Shown here piece by piece: positions 1 through 9,409 of a DNA stretch of 64,000 bases; positions within the stretch are counted from its first letter, which is position 1; every line of letters begins with the position of its first letter. The notes beneath the pieces were generated by a model. The model did no database searches. It saw only the letters and a list, made by a program, of their open reading frames with translations, and was not told the DNA's origin. The position numbers and the translations under genes are program-made. The DNA comes from Bradyrhizobium canariense. Lineage in GTDB: Bacteria; Pseudomonadota; Alphaproteobacteria; Rhizobiales; Xanthobacteraceae. Location of the stretch: positions 6,227,001 to 6,291,000 of the forward strand of contig NZ_LT629750.1 of assembly GCF_900105125.1 (NCBI RefSeq), read 5' to 3'.

Positions 1-1476
1 GTCGGCGGCGGCCTCGTCGAGCTTGCGATAGAGCGTCGAGCGACCGATCTTCAACCGGCGTGCGACCTCGGACATTTGCCCGCGATAATGCGCGATCGCG
101 AACCGGATGATTTCGCCTTCCATCTCTTCAAGCGGCCGAACTTCGCCCGCGTTTGTCAGCATCGAAAGCATGCCGACGGATGGTAGCGGCGGCGCGATAG
201 GTATCTCGTTACCTGATACCATGGCCGGCGCGGTCGAATGCGAACCGGGTCCGATGATCAGCGGCTCGGCTGGCATGTCGTCCGGGGTCGCCAGCGATTG
301 TGCCGCGGCCAGCGGAAAATCCGCAATGCCGAGCTGGTCGGTGTCGCTCATCACCACGGCCCGATAAACCGCGTTTTCAAGCTGGCGGATGTTGCCGGGC
401 CAATCGAGTTGCGCCAACAGCGCCACGGCCTCGCCGCTGATGCCGGTGATGGGGCGATTTTCCTCGGCGCAGAATCGCGCCAGAAAGTGCCGCAGCAGAT
501 GCGGAATATCTTCACGCCGCATTCGCAGCGGCGGAATCGTCAGCGGCAGCACGTGCAGACGATAGAACAGGTCCTCGCGAAACTGTCCGTTCTTGACGTG
601 GTCGAGCAATTTGCGATTGGTCGCCGAGATGATGCGGACGTCGACCTTGACGGGCTTGCGGCCCCCAACCGCCTCGACGGCGCCTTCCTGCAGCGCGCGC
701 AGCAGCTTGACCTGGGCGTTCAGCGGCAGTTCGCTGATTTCGTCGAGGAACAGCGTGCCGCCGGAGGCTTCGACGAATTTGCCGGTATGGCGTTCGGTTG
801 CACCGGTGAAGGCTCCCTTCTCGTGGCCGAACAGGATCGACTCCACCAGATTATCGGGAATCGCGCCGCAATTGACGGCCACGAACGGCTTTGTCTTCCG
901 TTCGCCGCTGCCGTGAATGGCGCGCGCGAACAATTCCTTGCCGACGCCGGATTCGCCTTCGATCAGGACCGGAATCGTGGAGCCGGTGGCCTTTTGCGCG
1001 GTGCGCAGCACGGCCGTCATGGCTTCGCTGCGGGTGATGATATCGGCGAAAGTCAGCTTGCCTTCGCGGCTGTGTTTGATGCGCTGCAATTCGCCTTTCA
1101 GCGCGCTGGTGTTGAGCGCATTGCGCAACGACACCTGCAATCGTTCCAGGCCGACCGGTTTCACCACGAAATCCTGGGCGCCGGCGCGCATCGCCGAAAC
1201 GACATTGTCGATGCCGCCATGGGCGGTCTGCACGACGACCGGGATGTTGAGACCTGCTTCTCGCATTTTCGCCAGCACGCCCATGCCGTCGAGGCCGGGC
1301 ATCACCAGATCGAGCACGACGGCGTCGATATCTGGCGCATCCGGCGCGGTCAGCATGGCGATGACAGCGTCGCCGCTATCGACGACCAGCGCCTCATAGC
1401 CGCATTTCTGCACCATGTTTTCGACCAGGCGGCGCTGAACGGCGTCATCATCGGCAATCAAAATACAGGCAGCCAT
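1..1476 (-). CDS. Sigma-54-dependent response regulator, NtrC type (3' end outside window)
   Basis: The reverse strand reads open from an ATG at 1476 to the window edge, giving 492 residues without a stop. The order is a receiver domain (acidic pocket DDD at residues 9-11, phosphoacceptor Asp56 in VVLDLVMP), a sigma-54 AAA+ domain (Walker A GESGVGKE, the GAFTGA loop that contacts sigma-54, Walker B GGTLFLDE), and a Fis-type helix-turn-helix at the end (MSEVARRLKIGRSTLYRKL). Family knowledge says such proteins, when phosphorylated, open sigma-54 promoters. No partner kinase lies beside it here, so the stimulus is unknown. Only the last few residues and the stop should be missing. Confidence 0.93.
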   Translation of the reverse strand, partial: MAACILIADDDAVQRRLVENMVQKCGYEALVVDSGDAVIAMLTAPDAPDIDAVVLDLVMPGLDGMGVLAKMREAGLNIPVVVQTAHGGIDNVVSAMRAGAQDFVVKPVGLERLQVSLRNALNTSALKGELQRIKHSREGKLTFADIITRSEAMTAVLRTAQKATGSTIPVLIEGESGVGKELFARAIHGSGERKTKPFVAVNCGAIPDNLVESILFGHEKGAFTGATERHTGKFVEASGGTLFLDEISELPLNAQVKLLRALQEGAVEAVGGRKPVKVDVRIISATNRKLLDHVKNGQFREDLFYRLHVLPLTIPPLRMRREDIPHLLRHFLARFCAEENRPITGISGEAVALLAQLDWPGNIRQLENAVYRAVVMSDTDQLGIADFPLAAAQSLATPDDMPAEPLIIGPGSHSTAPAMVSGNEIPIAPPLPSVGMLSMLTNAGEVRPLEEMEGEIIRFAIAHYRGQMSEVARRLKIGRSTLYRKLDEAAAD

Positions 1477-1613
1477 GGCTTTCCTCGGGCGTTACAACTA
1501 TCTGTCTCGAATCGGGGCACTCTCGCCGAAGCCGATTAACGCCCTCTTAAAGGTTGGCGGCGCGCCCTCGCACGACCGTTTCCACTCGAAACGAACACAC
1601 AGGCTCGAACCAG

Positions 1614-3473
1614 ATGACCTCGCGCTCCTCATCCGCCCTCCGCAAGCCGTCCGCTCCACGCAAGCCCAGCATCAAGAAATCCGTGGCCAAAAATAAGACC
1701 GGCAAACTGCCGGAATGGAACCTGGCCGATCTCTATTCCGGCATCGACGCGCCGGAAATCACCCGCGACCTCGAGAAGATGGACGCGGAATGCGTTGCGT
1801 TTGAGACGGATTATAAAGGCAAGCTTGCGGAAAGTATTGCGACAGAAGGTGGCGGCAAATGGCTCGCCGAGGCGGTTAGGCGTTACGAGGCGATCGACGA
1901 TCTCGCAGGAAGGCTCGGATCCTATGCCGGTCTGGTTCATGCCGGCGACAGTGTCGATCCGGTAAAATCCAAATTCTACGGCGACGTGTCCGAGCGGCTG
2001 ACGGCTGCATCGATCCATTTGTTGTTCTTCGCGCTGGAGCTCAACCGCGTCGACGATGCAGCGATCGACCGCGCGATGCAGACGCCCGAACTCGGACATT
2101 ATCGCCCGTGGATCGAGGATCTGCGCAAGGACAAGCCGTATCAACTGGAAGATCGCGTCGAGCAGCTGTTTCATGAGAAGTCCCAGAGCGGTTACGCCGC
2201 CTGGAACCGGCTGTTCGATCAGACCATCTCCGGCCTGCGCTTCAAGGTCGCGGGGCGCGAGCTCGCCATCGAGCCGACGCTCAATTTGTTGCAGGATCGG
2301 GCCGGCGAGAAGCGCAAGGCCGCAGGGCACGCGTTGGCGAAAACCTTCAAGGCCAATGAGCGGACCTTTGCGCTCATCACCAACACGCTCGCCAAGGACA
2401 AGGAGATTTCCGATCGCTGGCGCGGTTTTCAGGATGTCGCGGATTCGCGCCACCTGAACAATCGCGTCGAACGCGAGGTCGTCGACGCGCTGGTTGCTTC
2501 CGTCCGCGCAGCCTATCCGCGGCTGTCGCATCGCTATTATCGGCTCAAGGCGGGCTGGTTCAACAAGAAGAAACTGGCGCACTGGGATCGCAACGCGCCG
2601 CTGCCGTTTGCCGCCACCGGAAGTATCGCCTGGCCTGAGGCAAGAAACATGGTGCTGACTGCCTATCGCGGTTTCTCGCCCGAGATGGCCAGCATTGCGG
2701 AGCGATTTTTCACCGATCGCTGGATCGATGCGCCGGTGCGTCCCGGAAAGGCGCCGGGCGCATTCTCGCATCCGACGACGCCGTCGGCGCATCCTTATGT
2801 GCTGATGAATTATCAGGGCAAGCCGCGGGATGTAATGACGCTTGCGCATGAGCTCGGCCACGGCGTGCATCAGGTGCTGGCGGCCAAGAACGGCGCGCTG
2901 ATGGCGCCGACGCCGCTGACGCTCGCGGAAACCGCCAGCGTGTTCGGGGAAATGCTGACCTTCAGGCGGCTATTGGCGCAGACCAAAAGCGCCAAACAGC
3001 GCCAGGCGCTGCTCGCCGGCAAGGTCGAGGACATGATCAACACGGTGGTGCGGCAGATCGCGTTCTATTCGTTCGAGCGCGCCATCCATACCGAGCGCCG
3101 CAATGGCGAGTTGACCGCGGAGCGGATCGGCGAAATCTGGCTGAGTGTGCAGGGCGAAAGCCTGGGGCCGGCGATCGACATCCGGCCGGGCTATGAGACG
3201 TTCTGGATGTATATCCCGCACTTCATCCATTCGCCGTTCTACGTTTACGCTTATGCATTCGGCGATTGCCTGGTGAACTCGCTTTATGCGGTCTACGAAA
3301 ATGCCTCCGAGGGGTTTGCCGAGCGCTATCTGGCGATGCTGGCTGCCGGCGGCACCAAGCACTATTCCGAACTGCTCAAGCCCTTCGGCCTCGACGCCAA
3401 GGACCCGAAATTCTGGGACGGCGGGCTGTCCGTGATATCCGGCATGATCGATGAGCTGGAAGGGATGGCATAA
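1614..3473 (+). CDS. pepF: M3 family oligoendopeptidase F-like zinc metallopeptidase
   Basis: This is a 619-residue cytosolic peptidase expected to cut short peptides. The zinc site HELGHGVHQVL (HExxH) is followed about 25 residues later by the third ligand Glu in LTLAETASVFGEM, as in family M3. The opening WNLADLYSGIDAPE matches the usual start of the PepF group. An in-frame TTG lies 60 bases upstream, but the ATG at 1614 is preferred because the extra residues are not conserved-looking. The first 40 residues are Ser/Lys/Arg rich. A strong terminator follows the stop, so the gene is probably monocistronic. Confidence 0.93.
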   Translation: MTSRSSSALRKPSAPRKPSIKKSVAKNKTGKLPEWNLADLYSGIDAPEITRDLEKMDAECVAFETDYKGKLAESIATEGGGKWLAEAVRRYEAIDDLAGRLGSYAGLVHAGDSVDPVKSKFYGDVSERLTAASIHLLFFALELNRVDDAAIDRAMQTPELGHYRPWIEDLRKDKPYQLEDRVEQLFHEKSQSGYAAWNRLFDQTISGLRFKVAGRELAIEPTLNLLQDRAGEKRKAAGHALAKTFKANERTFALITNTLAKDKEISDRWRGFQDVADSRHLNNRVEREVVDALVASVRAAYPRLSHRYYRLKAGWFNKKKLAHWDRNAPLPFAATGSIAWPEARNMVLTAYRGFSPEMASIAERFFTDRWIDAPVRPGKAPGAFSHPTTPSAHPYVLMNYQGKPRDVMTLAHELGHGVHQVLAAKNGALMAPTPLTLAETASVFGEMLTFRRLLAQTKSAKQRQALLAGKVEDMINTVVRQIAFYSFERAIHTERRNGELTAERIGEIWLSVQGESLGPAIDIRPGYETFWMYIPHFIHSPFYVYAYAFGDCLVNSLYAVYENASEGFAERYLAMLAAGGTKHYSELLKPFGLDAKDPKFWDGGLSVISGMIDELEGMA

Positions 3474-3504
3474 ATAATTCGTACAACAAGTGTTGAACAG
3501 GACC

Positions 3505-3541
3505 AAAAGGCGTGTTATACAGATGTATAACGCGCCTTTTT
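3505..3541 (+). terminator. Rho-independent terminator after the M3 peptidase
   Basis: A 16-bp stem with one G-T pair (AAAAGGCGTGTTATAC against GTATAACGCGCCTTTT) closes a four-base loop and runs into a T tract, 31 bases after the peptidase stop. Confidence 0.85.
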
Positions 3542-3557
3542 AGCGTTTTGGCCCCTA

Positions 3558-4405
3558 GGTGGTGTGGACTCTAAGGATTCCCTTTTAGGAGCAAATCAGA
3601 TTCAAGGCTTCTTTTTGGGAGGCGGCCTTGGGTGTGATGGATCGGTTGGTTTTGAGCGATGCGGCTTGGGAGCGGATGGCGCCTCTGATTATAGGTCGGC
3701 CTGACCAGAAAGGCTCCACCGGGCGCGACAACCGGATGTTCGTGGAAGGTGTGCTGTGGATCGTGCGGACGGGCTCTCCCTGGCGTGATCTTCCGGAAGC
3801 GTTCGGGGATTGGAACAGCGTGTTCCGGCGCTTCAGTCGATGGAGCATCAAGGGTGTTTGGTGGCGGATCTTCGAGGCGATGTCCGACGACCCGGATTTC
3901 GAATATCTGATCGTCGATTCCACCGTCGTCCGGGCGCATCAGCACGCTGCCGGGGCGAAAAAAGGGGGTCTGAAGATCAGGCGCTTGGCCGCTCGCGCGG
4001 CGGCCTGAGCACCAAGATACATCTGGCCGTTCGCGGCCTGGGATGTCCGGTGCGCTTCACGCTTACCGCAGGTCAGAAGGGCGATGCACCGCAAGCCGCC
4101 GCATTGATCGAGGGATTGCCCGCCGAGATCGTTATGGCCGATACAGCCTATGACGCCGATCATTTGCGCGAAGCCATCGCCGCCAAGGGAGCGCTCGCCG
4201 TCATCCCCAACAACCCGTCACGCGCGCTCAAATATCCGCTCGACAAACATCTCTATGCCCAGCGCCATCTTGTCGAATGCTGCTTCTCCAAGCTCAAGCA
4301 ATTCCGCCGCGTCGCCACCCGCTTCGAAAAGACCGCTCGAAATTACCTTGCCGTCATCACTCTCGCAGCCATCATCTTATGGATGCGATAAGTGTCCACA
4401 CCACC
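3558..4405 (+). mobile_element. IS5-family insertion sequence, IS427-like group
   Basis: About 848 bp. The left end GGTGGTGTGGACTCT and the inverted right end differ at one base in 15. Each end lies in a CTAG tetranucleotide (3555-3558 and 4405-4408), so the duplicated target is TA or CTAG, as expected for this family. It encodes a two-frame DDE transposase. It landed between the peptidase terminator and a toxin-antitoxin pair and breaks no visible gene. Matching ends and a complete transposase suggest a recent, possibly active copy. Confidence 0.9.
3637..4391 (+). CDS. IS5-family transposase read through a -1 frameshift
   Basis: The first frame (ATG 3637, or an in-frame TTG at 3628) ends at 4008 and carries the first catalytic Asp in YLIVDSTVVRAHQHAAGAKK. 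The -1 frame continues to 4391 with RGSEDQALGRSRGGLSTKIH, the second Asp in MADTAYDADH, and the Glu signature RHLVECCFSKLKQFR. A run of six A then five G at 3958-3968 lies exactly where the frames must join. IS427-group elements are known to make transposase by programmed -1 frameshifting at such A runs, so this is read as one functional gene and not a mutation. That the shift occurs here is inferred. Confidence 0.88.
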
Positions 4406-4475
4406 TAGTCCGCCAGATGGTTTGGACGCGACATTATCCGGCCAACCGGGGACCATTTGTGAGGGAGAACTGACC

Positions 4476-4700
4476 ATGAAAATCGAAATCAAGAAGATCG
4501 GCAATTCCGACGGTCTCTTATTGCCTCGTGAATTGATGCAGCGGCTCGACCTCAAGCGGGGTCAGGAACTGCACATTACCGAACTCGCCGGAGGCGGATT
4601 TCAGGCCATGCCCTACGATCCCGACTTCGAGAAGACCATGGAAATCGCCGATCAGATTATGGACAAGTATCGAGACACGCTCGCGGCGCTTGCAAAATAA
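4476..4700 (+). CDS. AbrB/MazE-type antitoxin
   Basis: This 74-residue protein starts with the swapped-hairpin DNA-binding fold typical of AbrB/MazE antitoxins (MKIEIKKIGNSDGLLLPREL, then LDLKRGQELHI). The acidic helical C-terminus (residues about 45-74) would bind and block the toxin. The ATG at 4476 follows GGGAG at a good distance and matches the domain start. It ends 12 bases before the Doc toxin, so the two are co-transcribed. By analogy with other type II systems it should repress its own promoter, which lies in the 70 bases after the insertion sequence. Confidence 0.88.
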   Translation: MKIEIKKIGNSDGLLLPRELMQRLDLKRGQELHITELAGGGFQAMPYDPDFEKTMEIADQIMDKYRDTLAALAK

Positions 4701-4712
4701 GTAGAACACCAC

Positions 4713-5117
4713 ATGAGCGAGCCGAAAGAGCCGCTTTGGATCACCCACGAGCAGGCCGTTGCAATCCATAGTCGTCAGTTGCGCCGCTTCGGGGGAGCAC
4801 CCGGCTTGCGCGATGAAGGCATGCTGCGATCCGCGCTTGAGCGTCCGGTCAACAAGTGGCGCTATGAACAGTCAGACATGGCTGAGCTTGCGGCAGCCTA
4901 TGCATTTGGGCTGGCAAAAAATCACGCCTTCGTCGATGGCAATAAGCGCATTGCCTTCATGTCCATGATGAGCTTTCTGCTCAAGAACGGCGTCGCTTTC
5001 GATCCCGAACCCGCTCAGTCGACATCGATCATCCTCTCCCTTGCCGCCGGCGAAGTCAGTGAGGAAAGCCTGACCCGCTGGATCCGGGACAACTGGCCTG
5101 CCGAGCCCACCAAATAG
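4713..5117 (+). CDS. doc: Death-on-curing (Doc) Fic-domain toxin
   Basis: This 134-residue protein has the Fic/Doc catalytic motif HAFVDGNKRIAF (residues about 70-81; His, Asp/Gly-Asn-Lys-Arg nucleotide loop) and the Doc-like N-terminus WITHEQAVAIHSRQLRRFGG. Doc enzymes phosphorylate elongation factor Tu and stop translation; this is family knowledge. Pairing with an AbrB-type instead of Phd antitoxin is a common variant. All expected catalytic residues are present, so the toxin looks intact. Confidence 0.92.
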   Translation: MSEPKEPLWITHEQAVAIHSRQLRRFGGAPGLRDEGMLRSALERPVNKWRYEQSDMAELAAAYAFGLAKNHAFVDGNKRIAFMSMMSFLLKNGVAFDPEPAQSTSIILSLAAGEVSEESLTRWIRDNWPAEPTK

Positions 5118-5202
5118 AGGGGAAGGCGACCGCGCGGCGTTGCCCTCTTGGGGCGTTTGCGGTAATTGCACGCAAGACTAAGGCTTTTGACTGGGGATCC
5201 CA

Positions 5203-5355
5203 ATGGCAGAACATAACGAAGTGGCCTACACGACCGCCGACGGCAACGATTATCCGGCCCATGAGCAGACCTATGAAGGCTTCATCAAGCTGGTGAAGTA
5301 CGGCACCGCCGCCGTCATCTTCATCGTCGCCATGATGGCGATTTTCCTGACTTGA
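5203..5355 (+). CDS. aa3-type cytochrome c oxidase subunit IV
   Basis: A 50-residue protein: a polar start (MAEHNEVAYTTADGNDYPAH), the family motif EQTYEGFIKLVKYG, and one C-terminal membrane helix. This matches the short bacterial subunit IV of aa3 oxidases, which packs against the oxidase core in the inner membrane. In alphaproteobacteria it is usually found, as here, just upstream of the transhydrogenase genes and away from the main cox operon. Confidence 0.9.
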   Translation: MAEHNEVAYTTADGNDYPAHEQTYEGFIKLVKYGTAAVIFIVAMMAIFLT

Positions 5356-5490
5356 TCGATTGCCGCTCGCGCTGTCACCGCCGATGACGCGATCTGAAAA
5401 ACTGCCCGCATTCCGGTTGCAAAACCAGTATCCATCCTTGCGGAAATAGCGCTAGCTTGCGCGTGCGCGCCTCGCGCCGCCGGAGGCCTC

Positions 5491-6621
5491 ATGAAGATTG
5501 CCGTTGCCAAGGAAATCGATCCGTCCGAGCCGCGCGTCGCTGCTTCGCCAGATACGGTGAAAAAATTCAGGACGCTGGGCGTCGATATCGCGGTCGAACC
5601 GGGCGCGGGCATCAAATCGGGGCTGCCCGATTCGGAGTTCACCGCGGCCGGCGCCACCGTGAGCGCCGATGCGGTGAAGGACGCCGACATCGTCATCAAG
5701 GTGAAGCGGCCCGAATCTTCCGAGCTTGCGAACTACAAGCGCGGTGCGCTGGTCATCGCCATCATGGACCCCTATGGCAACGACGCCGCGCTGAAGGCGA
5801 TGGCGGATGCCGGCGTCTCGGCGTTCGCGATGGAATTGATGCCGCGCATCACCCGCGCGCAGGTGATGGACGTGCTGTCGAGCCAGGCCAATCTGGCCGG
5901 CTACCGCGCGGTGATCGAGGCGGCGGAGTCGTTTGGCCGCGCCTTTCCGATGATGATGACGGCCGCCGGCACCATTCCCGCAGCAAAGGTGTTCGTGATG
6001 GGCGTCGGCGTTGCCGGCTTGCAGGCGATCGCGACCGCGCGGCGGTTGGGCGCGGTCGTCACCGCGACCGACGTGCGGCCGGCCACCAAAGAGCAGGTCG
6101 AAAGCCTGGGCGCCAAATTCCTCGCGGTCGAGGACGAGGAATTCAAGAACGCCCAGACCGCCGGCGGCTACGCCAAGGAAATGTCGAAAGAGTATCAGGC
6201 CAAGCAGGCGGCACTGACCGCCGAGCACATCAAGAAGCAGGACATCATCATCACCACAGCGCTGATTCCAGGCCGGCCCGCGCCGCGTCTCGTGACGTCG
6301 GACATGGTGAAGTCGATGAAGCCGGGTTCAGTGCTGGTCGATCTGGCGGTCGAGCGCGGCGGCAATGTCGAAGGCGTCAAAGCGGGCGAAGTCGCCGATG
6401 TCGATGGCATCAAGATCGTCGGCTTTACCAACGTGGCCGGTCGCGTCGCGGCGTCGGCGTCCAGCCTTTACGCGCGCAACCTGTTTTCCTTCATCGAGAC
6501 GCTGGTCGACAAATCGACCAAGGCGCTCGCCGTGAACTGGGATGACGAACTGGTGAAGGCGACCGCCTTGACCAAGGACGGCGCCGTCATCCATCCGAAT
6601 TTCCAGCCGAAGAACGCATGA
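5491..6621 (+). CDS. pntAA: Proton-translocating NAD(P) transhydrogenase, alpha-1 subunit
   Basis: This 376-residue soluble NAD(H)-binding subunit (domain I) begins MKIAVAKEIDPSEPRVAASP, carries the Rossmann motif GVGVAGLQAIATARRLGAVV at about residues 170-190, and the alanine-dehydrogenase-like segment VLVDLAVERGGNVE. With the next two genes it forms the three-polypeptide enzyme known from Rhodospirillum rubrum, which uses the proton gradient to drive NADH + NADP+ to NAD+ + NADPH. The alpha-2 gene follows after 144 bases that contain a palindromic repeat. Confidence 0.96.
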   Translation: MKIAVAKEIDPSEPRVAASPDTVKKFRTLGVDIAVEPGAGIKSGLPDSEFTAAGATVSADAVKDADIVIKVKRPESSELANYKRGALVIAIMDPYGNDAALKAMADAGVSAFAMELMPRITRAQVMDVLSSQANLAGYRAVIEAAESFGRAFPMMMTAAGTIPAAKVFVMGVGVAGLQAIATARRLGAVVTATDVRPATKEQVESLGAKFLAVEDEEFKNAQTAGGYAKEMSKEYQAKQAALTAEHIKKQDIIITTALIPGRPAPRLVTSDMVKSMKPGSVLVDLAVERGGNVEGVKAGEVADVDGIKIVGFTNVAGRVAASASSLYARNLFSFIETLVDKSTKALAVNWDDELVKATALTKDGAVIHPNFQPKNA

Positions 6622-6646
6622 ACGATGATGCGCGAACGACATTCTT

Positions 6647-6747
6647 TCGTCATTCCGGGGCGCCTCGAAGAGGCGAACCCGGAATCTCCGTCGCAAACCA
6701 ATCTCGGGATTCCAGGTCCGTCGCGCTGCGCCGTCCCGGAATGACGG
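6647..6747. repeat. Palindromic intergenic repeat inside the pnt operon
   Basis: CGTCATTCCGGGG at the left matches, inverted, TCCCGGAATGACG at the right, with further short complementary segments between (GCGCCTCGAAGAGGCG; GGAATCTC...). The transcript would fold into a long hairpin between pntAA and pntAB. Repeats of this look are widespread in Bradyrhizobium intergenic DNA. Confidence 0.8.
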
Positions 6748-6765
6748 GTTAACAGGAGAGAAGCC

Positions 6766-7083
6766 ATGGAGCATATCGCGCAGGCCGTCGATCCCTTCGT
6801 GTTCCGGTTGTCGATTTTCGTGCTCGCCGTGTTCGTCGGCTATTTCGTGGTGTGGTCGGTGACGCCGGCGCTGCACACGCCGCTGATGTCGGTGACCAAC
6901 GCGATCTCCTCGGTGATCGTGGTCGGTGCACTGCTCGCGGTCGGCGTCGGCATGATCTCCAGCGGCAGCGGCTGGGCACGCGGCTTCGGCTTCATCGCGC
7001 TGATCTTCGCCTGCGTGAACATCTTCGGTGGCTTCCTAGTCACCCAGCGCATGCTGGCGATGTACAAGAAGAAAACCAAGTGA
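6766..7083 (+). CDS. pntAB: NAD(P) transhydrogenase, alpha-2 subunit (membrane)
   Basis: This 105-residue protein supplies the first membrane helices of domain II. After a short N-terminus ([15 protein letters not shown]) there are three hydrophobic segments (about residues 15-38, 45-63, 70-93) with the conserved [20 protein letters not shown] stretch between and within the helices. The size and split match the R. rubrum-type PntAB. A Shine-Dalgarno GGAGAG lies just upstream of the ATG. Confidence 0.95.
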   Translation: MEHIAQAVDPFVFRLSIFVLAVFVGYFVVWSVTPALHTPLMSVTNAISSVIVVGALLAVGVGMISSGSGWARGFGFIALIFACVNIFGGFLVTQRMLAMYKKKTK

Positions 7084-7126
7084 ACGGCGCGCATCTCGCG
7101 GTGACGAAGTCAATGGGGGCCTCTAG

Positions 7127-8524
7127 ATGAACGCCAATCTCGCTGCAGTTTTGTATCTCGTGGCAGGTGTGCTTTTCATCCTGTCGCTGCGTGGATTGTC
7201 GAGCCCGGCATCGAGCCGCCAGGGCAATTTCTTCGGCATGATCGGCATGGCGATCGCGGTTGCGACCACGCTGGCGTCGCATCCGCCGGCCGACGGCATG
7301 GCCTGGCTGCTGGTGATCCTTGGCATCGCCATTGGCGGCAGCATCGGTGCGGTCATTGCCCGCCGGGTGCCGATGACGTCGATGCCGGAACTGGTCGCGG
7401 CGTTCCACTCGCTGGTCGGCATGGCCGCGGTGTTGGTCGCGGCAGGCGCCTTCTATGCGCCGGAAGCCTTCGACATCGGCACGCCCGGCAACATCCATCC
7501 GCAGAGCCTGGTCGAAATGTCGCTCGGCGTCGCCATCGGCGCGCTGACCTTCACCGGCTCGGTGATCGCGTTCCTGAAGCTGTCGGCACGCATGAGCGGC
7601 GCACCGATCATCCTGCCCGGCCGCCACTTCATTAACGTCGCACTTGCCGTAGCGCTGGTGTTCTTCATCGTCGGCCTCGTGATCTCCGGCAGCGCGCTCG
7701 ACTTCTGGCTGATCGTCATTCTCGCGCTGGCGCTCGGCGTGCTCATGATCGTCCCGATCGGCGGCGCCGACATGCCGGTCGTGATCTCGATGCTGAACTC
7801 GTATTCCGGCTGGGCCGCGGCCGGCATCGGCTTCACGCTCGGCAATTCCGCGCTCATCATCACCGGCGCGCTGGTCGGCTCATCCGGCGCGATCCTGTCC
7901 TACATCATGTGCCACGCGATGAACCGTTCCTTCATCTCGGTCATCCTCGGCGGCTTTGGCGGCGAGACCGCGGCTGCGGGCGCTGGCACGGCGGAAGCGC
8001 GTCCGGTCAAGCTCGGCTCCGCCGATGACGCCGCGTTCATCATGAAGAACGCGCAGAAGGTCATCATCGTGCCCGGCTACGGCATGGCGGTGGCGCAGGC
8101 CCAGCACGCGCTGCGCGAGATGGCGGATACGCTGAAGAAAGAAGGCGTCGAGGTGAAATACGCCATTCACCCCGTAGCCGGCCGCATGCCCGGCCACATG
8201 AACGTGCTGCTCGCCGAGGCCAACGTGCCCTATGACGAGGTGTTCGAACTCGAGGACATCAATTCCGAATTCGCCCAAGCCGATGTCGCCTTCGTGATCG
8301 GCGCCAACGACGTCACCAATCCGGCGGCGGAAGAAGACAAGACCTCGCCGATCTACGGCATGCCGGTGCTGCAGGTCTGGAAGGCCGGCACCGTGATGTT
8401 CATCAAGCGCTCGCTGGCTTCAGGTTATGCCGGTATCGACAATCCCCTGTTCTACCGCGACAACACCATGATGCTGCTCGGCGACGCCAAGAAGATGACC
8501 GAGAACATCGTCAAGGCGATGTAA
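7127..8524 (+). CDS. pntB: NAD(P) transhydrogenase, beta subunit
   Basis: This 465-residue protein combines about eight membrane helices of the proton channel (residues 1-265, with the typical IPVLLNSYSG-like segment here MPVVISMLNSYSGWAAAGIG) and the NADP(H)-binding domain III at the end (VPGYGMAVAQAQHALREM, HPVAGRMPGHMNVLLAEA, VIGANDVTNPAA). It lies 43 bases after pntAB, so the three genes form one operon. All hallmark nucleotide-binding motifs are intact. Confidence 0.96.
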   Translation: MNANLAAVLYLVAGVLFILSLRGLSSPASSRQGNFFGMIGMAIAVATTLASHPPADGMAWLLVILGIAIGGSIGAVIARRVPMTSMPELVAAFHSLVGMAAVLVAAGAFYAPEAFDIGTPGNIHPQSLVEMSLGVAIGALTFTGSVIAFLKLSARMSGAPIILPGRHFINVALAVALVFFIVGLVISGSALDFWLIVILALALGVLMIVPIGGADMPVVISMLNSYSGWAAAGIGFTLGNSALIITGALVGSSGAILSYIMCHAMNRSFISVILGGFGGETAAAGAGTAEARPVKLGSADDAAFIMKNAQKVIIVPGYGMAVAQAQHALREMADTLKKEGVEVKYAIHPVAGRMPGHMNVLLAEANVPYDEVFELEDINSEFAQADVAFVIGANDVTNPAAEEDKTSPIYGMPVLQVWKAGTVMFIKRSLASGYAGIDNPLFYRDNTMMLLGDAKKMTENIVKAM

Positions 8525-8542
8525 GGCCGTCCACAGGGAGCC

Positions 8543-9355
8543 ATGACCATCCTCAAATGGCTCCTCCTTCTCGGTTTGATCGGCTATGTCGGCGGCCTAG
8601 CCGTGTTGTTTTTCACGCAGCGCTCGTTCGTCTTTCCGATCCCGGTGACAGCGCGAACGGCGCCTGATGCTGCGGGTTTCCCCGAAGCCGAAGAACACGT
8701 CCTGCCCACGGCTGACGGCGAAAAGGTCATCATCTGGCACGTTCCGGCAAAGCCGGGGCACGCGGTCGTCATCTATTTTCCCGGCAATGGCGATTATCTC
8801 GCCGGAGGCGTCAGCCGTTTTCGCCGCATCACCGCTGACGGGACCGGGCTCGTCGTCCTGTCATATCGCGGCTACGCCGGTTCGGGCGGAGAGCCAACCG
8901 AGCAGGGCCTGTTGCAGGATGCCGCAGCGGTCTACGCCTTCACCGCCGCGCGGTACAAAGCCGATCAAATTGTCGTCTGGGGATTCTCGCTCGGTACGGG
9001 CGTTGCGGTGGCCCTGGCTGCCGGGCATCCGATCGGCAAGCTGATCCTGGAAGCGCCCTATACGTCGATTGCGGATGTCGCCGGCGTGCGCCCGCTGTTT
9101 CGAGCCGTGCCGGTGCATTGGCTGCTGCGGGATCAATTCCGCTCCGATGAACGTATCGCAGCCGTCACGGCCCCGCTGCTGATCATGCATGGCGAGCGCG
9201 ATTCCGTCGTTCCGATAGGCTTTGGCGAACGCTTGTTTGCGCTCGCGCATGAGCCGAAGCAGTTCGTGCGGTTTGCCGGCGGCGGCCACGACAATCTGGA
9301 TGATTATGGTGCGATCGAAACCGCTCATCATTTCATGGATGCTTCAAACGGTTGA
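8543..9355 (+). CDS. Alpha/beta hydrolase, membrane-anchored
   Basis: This 270-residue protein has an N-terminal membrane helix (residues about 5-27) and then an alpha/beta hydrolase domain. The nucleophile elbow is GFSLGTG (Ser at about 150), the acid lies in MHGERDSVVP and the His in GGGHDNLDD, so the triad is complete. It resembles the ABHD/BEM46-type serine hydrolases. The substrate is unknown. It starts 18 bases after pntB and may be translated from the same transcript. Confidence 0.85.
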   Translation: MTILKWLLLLGLIGYVGGLAVLFFTQRSFVFPIPVTARTAPDAAGFPEAEEHVLPTADGEKVIIWHVPAKPGHAVVIYFPGNGDYLAGGVSRFRRITADGTGLVVLSYRGYAGSGGEPTEQGLLQDAAAVYAFTAARYKADQIVVWGFSLGTGVAVALAAGHPIGKLILEAPYTSIADVAGVRPLFRAVPVHWLLRDQFRSDERIAAVTAPLLIMHGERDSVVPIGFGERLFALAHEPKQFVRFAGGGHDNLDDYGAIETAHHFMDASNG

Positions 9356-9409
9356 TCGCTGCTATTGTTCGGCGCATCGCCTGTGCCCGGGCGTCGAGGA
9401 TGCGATCAC

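Noticed and set aside
238..1539. 433-codon plus-strand open frame opposite the response regulator
   Set aside because: The minus strand carries receiver, GAFTGA and Fis motifs; the plus frame has no family features and is a high-GC shadow.
1629..2870. 413-codon minus-strand open frame opposite the M3 peptidase
   Set aside because: The peptidase with its zinc motif is certain; the antisense frame is compositional.
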